NCBI RefSeq assembly: GCF_032062135.1
Contig: NC_092861.1
Location: 118,775,449 to 118,839,448, forward strand
Reading direction: 5' to 3'
Source: Pyxicephalus adspersus
Lineage: Eukaryota; Chordata; Amphibia; Anura; Pyxicephalidae
DNA: 64,000 nucleotides
Below are positions 48,686 to 59,901 of this stretch, piece after piece. Below the pieces are notes generated by a model. The model was not told the DNA's origin, ran no database searches, and worked only from the letters and a program-made list of their open reading frames with translations. Numbering within the stretch: the first letter of the stretch is position 1; each line of letters opens with the position of its first letter. The position numbers and the translations under genes are program-made.

Positions 48686-48691
48686 AATAAA
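48686..48691 (+). terminator. Candidate poly(A) signal of NANP
   Basis: AATAAA in TTTAAATAAACAATT, about 880 bases after the stop codon. Other A/T-rich variants occur nearby, so the choice is tentative. Confidence 0.3.
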
Positions 48692-49470
48692 CAATTATAC
48701 AACCTGAGGATTAAATGTCAGTTTTATGAGTATGTTTATATACAAAGAGTGTTTTAGCATTTTTTCACATCAAAATAGAACTGTCAACCATTTCAAAATC
48801 TTTAACACTTTACAGGAAACCTACTAAAAAATAGTTTATATAAAGCACATACTATATTCGGAAAACATAATATTGGTATGATTCTGGGGCAGAGCTGATT
48901 AATTGTCAGAGAGGAGCGCAGTGTGCGAGTGGCAGAGGACCAAGGCAGCAGGGGAACAAATGTGGAGTGGCCTGATTGTTGGAGCGGAGTGCTTTGTGCA
49001 GTGGATTATGGATGGGGCCCTATGATGAAAAGTAAAACATAACATTTAACATTTTTATATTCAAATACTCCTTTTGTTTTTAAAAAGACTCCTCACAACA
49101 TCATTAGATAATAGCATAAATTATATAATGCTCCTAAACCATAGTTTTATTTTTACATCAACTATAAAGTAGGGCAACAGGTATACATTCAAACAACTAC
49201 AAAACTGAACCTCATCCTGAATGTGTCAGGGTTGGATGTCCCCATCAACCTAAATGCAGTCTATTTATGTGCCCTGCTAAAGGAATGGAGTTAGACTAAA
49301 TATTGCTTTCATTATTGTATAACCAATCAGCTTCCCTTCTTAAGTTTCCCATCTGACAATTCTCCTACCTGCATTCTGGCAATTGGCTCTGCTCTTTTGT
49401 TGCTTTTGGGCTCAGCTTGTTGCCATTGTTCCCTACCACCTATACAATACACTCTACTCTGTCTACAAAT

Positions 49471-49685
49471 GGCCCTGATTTATTACAGATCTGCAAGGCT
49501 GGAGAGGATACATTTTCATCAGTGAAGCTAAGTGATCCAGCAAACCTGGAATGGATCTAGTCTAGCATTCAAACATTTGCTAGCAAATAGCGGAAGAAAC
49601 TCATTCCAGGTTTTCTGGATCACCCAGCTTCACTGATGATAGTGTATCCTCTCCAGCCTTGGAGAACTTTATTAAATCAGGCCCA
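49471..49685. mobile_element. Palindromic MITE family, copy 3
   Basis: GGCCCTGATTTATTACAGAT at the left is mirrored by ACTTTATTAAATCAGGCCC at the right; the ATCCAGCAAACCTGGAATGG block is shared with copies 1, 2 and, diverged, 4. Confidence 0.85.
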
Positions 49686-50063
49686 TTGCATCCATTCTGG
49701 AAAAAGAATTTGCTTTTATGTATATTAGGAATCCTTTCTGACTTCCCAAATTTGTTGCCCTCTGCTTGCTTATCCAGGTCTAGAAATGGCCATGAGTTGC
49801 ATGAGCCACCTAAGCTAATGGGCCCAGGGCAGCGGTCCCTTTTTACTATGTGGTAAGTATGGTAATATGGCTCTTCTATCAGGTCTGCTTTAATGTAAAC
49901 CTATTATGAGAAAAATATGGAGGCTGCCATTGATAAACATCTTCCAGTTCTTCTAGTTTACTTTGAGTCACTGACCTATAACACATATGCAGATTTAGAA
50001 TTTTCTGCGCTTTGTCAGTACTACCTCCTGGTGACTTTTTAGGTTTACTGTAAAGAATCTTCA

Positions 50064-50698
50064 GGTAGTCCCTGGGTTAGGACATCCACATACTGACCAC
50101 AGACAGAATAAGGCTTGGAGGGGCGGTTTGCATGACTTGCAGAAGGAATCTTTTGCTAAACACAGCTGAGGTTGTGGGTGATCTTAGGGGCTCTTTCTGA
50201 AGCCTCTTGTAGCTCTTTAATGACCTAGACCAGGGGTGCCCACACTTTTTTGGCTTGCGAGCTTTCAAAATGACCAACTTGTCAAAATGATCTACCAACA
50301 ATAAAAACTTGACTAAATAACTGTGCGCGGTAGAGTTTATTTCAAAAGGCAGGGTTTTGCGATCTACTTGCGTTGCCTATGCGATCTACTGGTAAATCGT
50401 GATCCACCTGTTGGGCGCCCGTGACCTAGACAAACTCTGCTGCTGTTTCTTTTTGCATATCTAGGCACAGCTTGCTCCAGAAGTCAATGAATGTCTAGGC
50501 TCCATATTTTTTTTTTTGCTTTGTTTGTGATTGACAGTGAGGATTTTATACAGTAACTGACACCACGCTGCCTAATAATATGTTGAGACAAACATCTGCC
50601 CTAATTGCATTCATTGAAATAATGTACCTGTCCTGACTTACAAATTCAATTTAGGAACAAACCTACAGTCCCTATCTCGTATGTAACCTACCTGTATT
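50064..50698. mobile_element. Tigger/pogo-like element, copy 3, with a nested hAT insertion
   Basis: CAGGTAGTCCCTGGGTTAGG at the left and GTAACCTACCTG at the right are inverted ends. The interior aligns with copy 1 of the NANP intron, apart from the insertion at 50231-50423. Confidence 0.7.
50231..50423. mobile_element. hAT MITE with perfect 8-bp target duplication
   Basis: Ends CAGGGGTGCCCAC and GTTGGGCGCCCGTG are hAT-type inverted repeats. The exact direct repeat ACCTAGAC lies at 50223-50230 and 50424-50431. The paralogous copy 1 reads AATGACCAAGACAAACTCTG at the corresponding empty site (about 45860). Confidence 0.9.
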
Positions 50699-50699
50699 C

Positions 50700-51498
50700 A
50701 TTCCCATAGGGTGTAAATATTTTTCACTTGGTAAAAATAAATCTTAATGTATCATCTATGGTGAAAGATTTAGTTTGCAGGAAGTCTGATGCCATTTATC
50801 ACATCACTATAGAGTTCTATATAAATTTCAAAATAATAGTAATAATGATATACTGTATAGGTGACACAACCTATCACATGCAATCTCTACAAGTGGGCAG
50901 CAATACAAAGTATTTTATTTATTATAACTGGATTGAGTTATAACCATTTTATGTATTTATTCTAATTGATGGGATCTAAATACAATGTATATAATATTGA
51001 ATAATTTGTATTATTATATTTAGTGCATTTGGCTTGGATGATCTGAGTGAGCTTTGTACAGCATGGAATGATCTCTAGTGACAAAGAAGGGTGTGGCATG
51101 GAGTCCCCCAGCTTCCAGTCTCCTCTTGCCAAGTGCTGCACCCTGTGTGCCAACTCCTTGCCATGCTGCTCGCCTTCTGTCTCCCCCTCCCATTGCCCCC
51201 TGACCCTGTAGCCCAGCCTCCATTGCCTGGGAGGGGTTATTGGCTAGGCTGTACTGGCTGAATGATTGCAGCTGCTGCAGCTCCTGCGATCTGTCTCCTT
51301 CTATGAGATCGATCACTGCAGAGCCACAAGATCGAATCAGATCGGTGTCAGGCTGGAGGTGACATAGATCGCATGCATGGATGCAATGCTGGGAGTGTAG
51401 GGTGCTCAGGACTGCATGGGAGGCTTCACTGCTGGATCACCACAATAGCGCAGAGTTGTCATAGTAGGTAGCGATCAATTATCGATCACTCAGCGATC
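50700..51498 (+). promoter_or_regulatory. TTL upstream region and probable 5' untranslated leader
   Basis: AT-rich to about 51000, then GC-richer up to the TTL start codon. Ten GATC tetranucleotides crowd into about 51285-51510, several as GATCGATC or AGATCG. No TATA box is convincing. The transcription start is not visible. Confidence 0.4.
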
Positions 51499-51655
51499 AT
51501 GTACACTTTTGTAGTGAGGGATGAGAACAGCACCGTCTATGCAGAAGTGTCTAAAATCCTCCTGGCCACGGGACAATGGAAGAGACTGAAGAAGGACAAT
51601 CCACGCTTTAATCTCATGCTGGGAGAAAGGAACCGGCTGCCATTCGGGAGACTGG
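51499..51655 (+). CDS. TTL: TTL coding exon 1
   Basis: Residues 1-52 and one base of Gly53 ([20 protein letters not shown] ...). Donor CTGG|GTAAGA. Confidence 0.96.
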
Positions 51656-54600
51656 GTAAGATCCTGCCTTATGATGTCATTATATCTGTGCACTGTGACG
51701 TCACACTGCTTTAACCCTGATTCTCAGATCCCTGCAGGATTACAGGCTCTTCCTATTGAATGGCAATGTGTACAGAAGTACAAGGAGCTGGTTTGGGTGT
51801 TGCCTTCCTGCACCAAGAGGAGATCTCACCATCATGGTCACCAGCTGTGGTGCAGATTATTACTTTTTGCCATTGGTACCCAGTAAGCGAGCCTGTGATT
51901 ATTTTATGGTATTACAGAAGAAAAGGCATAACTCAGAAGAAGCTTCTAACTTGCCAAGGTTTTATATAAATAAGTCATAACATTTGGAGCTCTGTAAGTG
52001 CCCTCCCGGATGTAATAGGCCATTTGTAGTAGATGTGGGTGGGTGCAATGGGTTCTGGGACCCCTCATGATGTCCTGTAGGTCCAAGCAGGTTCTGGTAC
52101 CCATCTTAATATCCTGTAGATTTAGGCAGGTCTGAGATCTCTTCTGATGTCCTGTAGGCCCAGGCAGGTTCTCTAATCCTTCCTGATATCCATGGACCTA
52201 GATACTTTATGGGCCCCCTCCCTATGTCCTGTAAGACCAGGCAGATTCTGGGCCTACTCCTGATGTCAAGAAGGTATAGTCAAGGGCCCCTCCTACTGTT
52301 CTGTAGGCCAAGATAGATTCTTGCACCCTTCTGATGTCCCGTAGGACTGGGTATTTTCTGGGCCCCTCCCGATGTCCAGGCAGGTTCTGAGACCCCTGAT
52401 GTCCTGAAGGCTCTGAGACCCCTTCTGATGTCCTGTATTCCCAGGCAGGTTCTGAGACCCCCTCTGATGTCCTGTAGGCCCAGACAGGTTCTGAGACCCC
52501 CTCTGATGTCCTGTAGGCCCAGACAGGTTCTGAGACCCCCTCTGATGTCCTGTAGGCCCAGGCAGGTTCTGAGACCCCCTCTGATGTCCTGTAGGCCCAG
52601 AAAGGTTCTGAGACCCCTTCTGATGTTCAGTAGACTAAGCCAGGTTTGGGTATGCATCTCAATGACAGGTATGCCCAGACATTAATCATTTTTTGAGCAG
52701 ATCAAAAGTGAATGGTATTGTTCAAGATACCCTACACCTTTCCCAGCTTACTGATTTGCTGGTGGCGAGGGGCAATGCATATCTTCTTCATTTCTTGAAC
52801 CATGCAAAATGCTTCTCTCGTTGATGTTATTTGGACTGGAAGTCAAATAAGGGTTGTTTCTCTGAACTCAATGGCAAATTAAATCTACACAGTGAAAAAG
52901 TCTTTGTGCTTGGGAGGAACCTGTATGGGCCCAAAATTGTTAACCCTTTGGGCAGTGATTAATAAACCCAGCTGCTTTACTGTGTACTCTAAGGTTCCTA
53001 TACTTATCCTTTCCTGATGCAAAAATGTCTGCTGCCATCTCTGCCAATTCTGGGCAGTACCTAAAACATTACACCATTGTAATAGTACCAGGGTCCAGTG
53101 ATTGGTTGCTCAGGCCCCATGTTCTGCATGTTATGAGGATAGAAAATATTGTCACATTCTATTTACAAAGTAGGATGAGTTAAAAAAGTTTTATTTCCCC
53201 GATTGTCTTGGCTTTTATTCGTAATTCTAGACCCACACCTAATTATACAGCTGAAAAATAAACACAAGGATATCTGAGTATAATATATTATCAGTTCAGT
53301 CCAGCTGAATAATAAAGACTTTTCACTGCACACCCAAGAACCTTTTTCAGAAAACTTACTTATCAGAACTGCAGAACTACTTGTGTATTATTAAACACTT
53401 TTTCCTACTCATACAATATATCCAACATAATTTGATTTACTTTTACCAACTGTACCATGGCCTTCATATTTGAGAACCTTCACTTCATCAAAAAACTGCT
53501 GTACAAAAAAGGAAATGTAGGGGAAAAGGTTAGTAGTAAGTAAAAGAAGCTGAATGAGAGGAACATAACATTAGCTTCAAAGAGACTTTAAAATAAAGTC
53601 AATTTATTAGCTTACAGAAGCTCCTGGGGTCAGAGAAATACACTTATCTCTACACCCAATATCTGCGTTCACATCAGAGCAATAGGAAAGAAAGAATCTT
53701 AATCTTAATTTTGTTTGAGATTTCCTGTTTGGTTTTTAGGACAGGAAGTGAAATCTCCCTATCAGGGTGCAGGCAGCTTTAAATAACATTATAGGAGTTT
53801 TTACCTTTCTCTGCTCTAAATAAATCTAAAACACTTTGTATGGCTGGAAATTCATGTATATATTCACTTGTATATAACATGACCTTTATACTTGTACATA
53901 AAATTTGCTTTCCCATCATTTTTTCTTTTAAATGACATAAATCTGGATTATTTAATAAATGTACCCATAATGCTATGTTGAATATTTATTACACTTGTAA
54001 TCCTTCATATTCCTGTGCTCTGTATCCAGACACAGATCTTCTACCTCTGCAGTATTTGTCCTGAGTGATATTGCTGGCACAGGACCCATTGTCATTTCAT
54101 TGCATTCACATCTATAAAATGATTTATTATATCTGCCGTGGAAATAGACAGGCACATCATTCACTAAAAACTGCGGTATCACAAGAAATCCATCTTCCCT
54201 CAAATTGCTGTACTCATTACCATTGGCTAAGTAACCCCTTACTGCCCAGTCTTTGTAGGCAATTCTGGGCTTTGTTACATTGTTGGCTTTTTATACGGAA
54301 TATGTTACTTTTGTGCATTTTACCAATATTGGTTGCTATATCTTTATTGCAGTTTCTAGCAAAATACCCATTGCATAGAATTCAGTATACCTGTAATTAC
54401 CTTTAGTGAAACATGCAACCTGCATTCAAAGCACTACACATGAAGACAACCTAAGCATACAGGTGTACATGGGGCCACATAAGAAGCAATTTACTGATGT
54501 AGATTCTACAATGTAGCAATTTACTCTCTGCAGGCAGGAAATAATATCTAATAATATCTTTAAGCCTATATTTTTAGTCCACATATTGCTCTATATAGCC

Positions 54601-57600
54601 CTCAAATTGATATTCAGTTATAGCCCCACTTTACCCAAAACCTTTTGTTTTAATTTGTATAGAGCATAGAAGGGTGTTATAGACATCTGGGTCATACTGG
54701 AGGGATGTCACTTCACTTCCACAGGACAGAAAGTAGTTAATAATGTTCAAATGGAAAATGTAGTTCTAATTTCAAATTGTTGAAATCTTTTGAGTGCACC
54801 ACCCGGCTCCTTTCAGTATCCCCCCCAACGGTATTTGGGTGATTACTAAAAAGCTGGGTTACAATACAGAGGTCGCCACCCACCTACAGCTTCTTCATAC
54901 TGTATGTGATTAGTTGATTAAAATACAACTGGTATTGGAGGATATATTTAAATTGTTGCTGTTCCATAAAGAATGAGTAAAACTATTTTTTCTCCATGTG
55001 TTCAATCAAGGAAATTTTATTAACTTCTTGTCCTGTAGAAATAATAGAAAGTAAGGGGATTTGTTCTGTTTTTCTACAGAATTTGAAGCATTTTCTGCTT
55101 AATACTCTCCTGGTTACTGCACAAAATTTAGCTTTTTCTAACTTTCAGTCCCAGAGTTAAGGTTCATGAGGATAAATCAACAGACAGCACTAAAACCTGA
55201 TAGAGGTTCTATATAAAGGGACTTTTCTACCTTTTGTCATTCGGTATGCCAGGTTCTATACTCACCCCACTTTTATATTGTACCTGGATCTCTATCTACA
55301 TTGACCAGTGCAATGGTGTGGTTGGTATACCTGTTTCTCTATGTCTGCAGCAAAACCATCCTTTAAAAATAGGTTGGGAGCCATAGATTCTTATTTGTAA
55401 CATTTATACATCTATTCCTTTTTTTATTTATGTCTACAGGACATGAACCTGGACTAGTACAACTGGTAAATTATTACCGTGGGGCAGATAAGCTTTGCCG
55501 AAAAGCTTCCTTGGTAAAGTAAGTGCTGTTGTTTGTATTTCTATTATTATTATTTTTTTTGTATGAGAGAAAGCAATTTATGCTGCATTGTTTGTGACTT
55601 AGCAAGCAATGAATAATTGTTAATTGTTACGTCCAAATTGTTCTGCAGAAAATATTTTTTTAACAAATAAATAAATATATATATATATATGTTGTAGTAA
55701 ATTACTGGGGGTTGCTCATGGTAACGGAATGCTTACAGGGCAGATTAGAGACAGCAGATTCCAAAAGTCCAAAATAACTGCAGTTTTTATTTGTTTAGGC
55801 ACGTGTTACAGTACACTCTCCAGCTCTTCACAACAAAACGATAAGCAGTAGTTGGGCCTCTGGCTACCTAACTTAGGTGCCCTCTCTTACTAACACACAC
55901 TAAATCAACACTTTTCCACTCACAGTTCCAATCTGGTTTTGCCCGCTGGCTTTCCTGGAGCTCTGTCCCCTCTCATGCGCCCTGGAACCCATTCTAGCTC
56001 CCTTCTCCTGCCTGGAACCTTCTGGCTGCCTTTTCAGCCTGGAGCCCTCTTGCTGCCTTTTCAGCCTGGAACACTCTGGCTGCCTTTTCAGCCTGGAACA
56101 CTCTGGCTGCCTTCTAAGCACACTCCAGACTGCAATGCAGTGGCTGATCCTCTTCCCTCAGCCGCTTGCTGACCAATTTCCTCTCTCTTTGGTGCACATT
56201 GGTGCACATTTACCCAGTCAGGATTGGGTTGGACCAGGGAACCTACCATTTCACTCCCTTGGCCAGCTCCAAGGCCCTATAGTTCGTGGTTTCTTCCTAA
56301 AAACCTATACAAACATAATCATACTCTCTTTCCCTAGAGCCCCTAGGAAATACACTTTCCTGCCACTCTTAGTGACACTCTGTCACAATAAATATATATT
56401 TATATATATGTTATATTGCTGTAACAGAATGTTGGTTGAGCAGGAAACTGAAATTCTGATATCTGCTCCTAGTGATGCCACTGAGAGTGCGTCTTCCAAA
56501 AGTGATGCCTAAAATCTTTATTATTCTGCCCTAATATTCCCTGACATATTTGTGAGCCATTCAGGGTGGAAATATGGGAGTTGCAATTGCTGGCCTATTT
56601 TTTTTAAGGCTTTCCAGAGCTTCCATCCCAATTTCTCCACCACGTATACATCTTATCTACATAATATTCCTATTCACTCCCTATAATCTTGTATAGTGAA
56701 TGACTAAGCAGTAAGTAACAGTTTCCTATTACTCTTTTTTTTTTAATGACTTTTCACCCAATTAGGTTAATATAACCTTGACTGGCAAAATAGCAAATAT
56801 CATATCCAGTAATGACTTGGGTTACAATGAGCGTCATTTATAAAAGCTCCCAAAGACTGGAGAAGATAGACTATTGAGGGTGAACATGTGCAACAGCAAA
56901 CCTAGAATGGGTTTCTTAAAATCTAAAGCAATTTTTTAGCAAATGTTTTCAATCCTGGATCAGAACCTTTTCAGGTTTAGTGGTTCTTTCATGATAGTCT
57001 ATCTTCTCCAGGCTTGGAGAGCTTTAATAAACAAAGCCCGATATGCCTTGGAGGATTTAAAAAAATAAAGTCTAAACTAAAACTAAATATTGTGATATTT
57101 TGAAGACATTTCATTATCATATCTTGAGATAATCATTTAGTAAACTTATTTCCTAGACTCCTCAAAACAAGCCCTGAGCTTTCTGGGTCATGTCCATGGT
57201 TTCCAGAATCATATGTGATTTATCCAACCAATGAGAAGTCTGAGAAGTTTCCGGTGGGGCAGGTGAGGAAAGGACTGCAAGATCTAATCAACAGCACGCG
57301 TACCGATGAGAGAGAAGAGTTCCTGGAATCGTTCAATGAAAGGAAGGAGAGTGGGAAAGGGAATGTGTGGATTGCCAAGTCCTCTTCAGGCGCCAAAGGT
57401 ATCTAAATGATCTTTCATATGCTTATTTACCTGGTACTTTCCAGGAAATATGAAACCTGTTGCAAGCTGAAACTTTAAAACATTTCATTTTTGTAAGCTG
57501 TAATTAGGGTAAGTATTCCCATCTGTTTATTCAAACTCCTAAACATAATTGTTAACTACCTTGGTACAGAGTCCTTCCAACCCCACCAGGTCTTTGCAGA

Positions 57601-59737
57601 TTCCCAACTTGGCTGACTGTACAGAGAGCTGGAAGATGTAAACATTGCACAAACTACAAATATAGTAGCCAGTGCTACTGATCACAAAGCAAGGGTATTA
57701 CAAGTTGTTTTTGGCTGTGCCGTTATTTTTCCCCCTCTGTAGAAAGAACAACATCCCAGCTGTAACTGTGCCCAAATAATTTACCTGCAGCACAGTTTGC
57801 CATTCCTGGGTGCACAGCAGCAGTTTGTTCCGCACCCTTGAGGGTCCAACCACACAATTTTCCACCTCGAGTGTGAAAGGGGCTTAACAATTTTCCTGCC
57901 ACAGGGAAACAATATGACCCTCCATAGACATGCAATGCAGTCACATCATCTTAGGACAGAAGATGTTTTTTTGCAGGACCTCACGGTGTAAAAAATGGTA
58001 AAGAAGTCTGAAAAAAGAAAATGTAAGCAGCAACCACATTTAAGGACTGGAAAGCTGCAATATATTACATTTGTGTTCTTGATTTAGATACATCTAAATA
58101 AAGAGTGCATCAAAGACCAAGAAGAAAAAAGTAGAAACAGTGCAAGGGGTTTAAAAATGGATGTGGTTTTATTATTTATAGCACCTTTGAAATATTTTAC
58201 TGAATACATAGAGTGTTCATACTGAAGGCATGATTAAATAATTGTGCATCATCTCAAGCTTTAACAGAATGCTAAATTTCATTTGTAAAAAAAAAATTAA
58301 TAATTTTTTTATAGGTTTTAACAAAATTTTTATTATTACTAGCATGTAGATATGCCTTGTGGATCAAACCTGATTTATTCTATTGTCTATTCTATTGAGC
58401 CTATTCTTTTGTTTCCTTACCTCCCTGCCTAAGTAAAGCACAGGTTTGCTTTAAGTCAAAAAATGATTCCATGAAAAACTTAAAAGAGGGGATGAAAGAC
58501 TCTGCATCCCAAGTAAAACAAAACCACCATTTACAAAAAAATCTGATTGATGGACTTTGTAATCCAGCAATATTTCTGCATGGCTGCCTCTTGTAATATA
58601 AACATTTCTTCTATGATTCACCTGAATCCTCACTGTATAAAGAAAAAGACAGTCTCTTTAAAGTGGGGTTTTATATTTTATATTATTAGGGCATGATTCA
58701 CCCTAAAGCCTTAATAAAGTCTAAACTAGATAGAGATTGATCAATAATATATTCTGTATCTCTTTTAGGCGAAGGAATTCTTATATCCTCTGATGCAACC
58801 CAACTCCTAGATTTTATAGACAATCAAGGTCAGGTACATGTTATTCAAAAGTATTTAGAAAGTCCCCTATTACTAGAACCAGGACATCGCAAGTTTGATA
58901 TAAGGTAAGATTGACTCTCAAAAAAAAAAAAAAACTTCTTTTATTTTTTTAATAGATCCTTAATCATCACTGACTAGTTATTTTTCATATTAGCATTTAC
59001 ATTTATTCATGATCACACATTTTTTTTTCAGTAACTGAGAAAATTACAGCTGTAAACTGTGTACTTTATATTCTCCTTTCAATCTAACTTTATATTATTA
59101 CTTTTGAGTAGTGGAAAGGTATGATATTTCAATTAATATGTAAATGAATGTGCTCTATGGTCTATTCCCCCCTTTCATCTACTTTTTCCCCATATTTAAA
59201 ATGTTGTTTTTGAGTTTAGATAGTCTTTTATGTTTATATACACATTTTTCTTACATCTGTTCTAGTATGAGCAGGATTAACTGTAGGTTACAAATGTTTT
59301 CATACCGCCATCAACTTTGCCTTTAAACAAAGTTCTTTTAAAAATAGGAAGCCCCAAGTGCATTTGTTGTGCTGTGGTTGTAGAAAAATGCATATAAATT
59401 CGACAAAGTGTCTCTATTTAACGCATAGTGAGGTTACACTGTTATTTTTAATTATTTTATGTATAGCAAAGATCTATTGATCTCATCAGTATAAAATACT
59501 TTATTGTTCCATAAATAAAGTTAGAATTGGATAGGAGACAACTTGTTGTGTTGGATCTTTCCTAGTATCTAGCTGATAATCTGTACTTTGTGGGAATAGT
59601 AATAAAAAAGCATGAGAGGTGTATACCAGGGGTCACTAGCAGCACAGGGGAAAGTAGCACTGAAGTTGCTGAAGTCACTAGTAACCTTGGGGTAACTGAT
59701 ATATATATCTATCTATATTATATATCTTATATATGTA

Positions 59738-59823
<86 letters not shown>

Positions 59824-59863
59824 ATCTTCTAAGAGCCTTATAGTATTAAAAGCTTTTCTGTAT

Positions 59864-59901
<38 letters not shown>

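Larger units (their letters stand above)
47808..49470 (+). other. NANP 3' untranslated region and spacer
   Basis: Follows the NANP stop. The nearest good plus-strand poly(A) signal seen is AATAAA at 48686-48691, but this is not decisive. The segment 47940-48115 is a relative of the hAT element at 38145. No other gene was recognised. Confidence 0.45.

Noticed and set aside
52280..52685. Open frames with a 13-residue repeat on both strands
   Set aside because: By-product of a 39-bp tandem repeat inside TTL intron 1.
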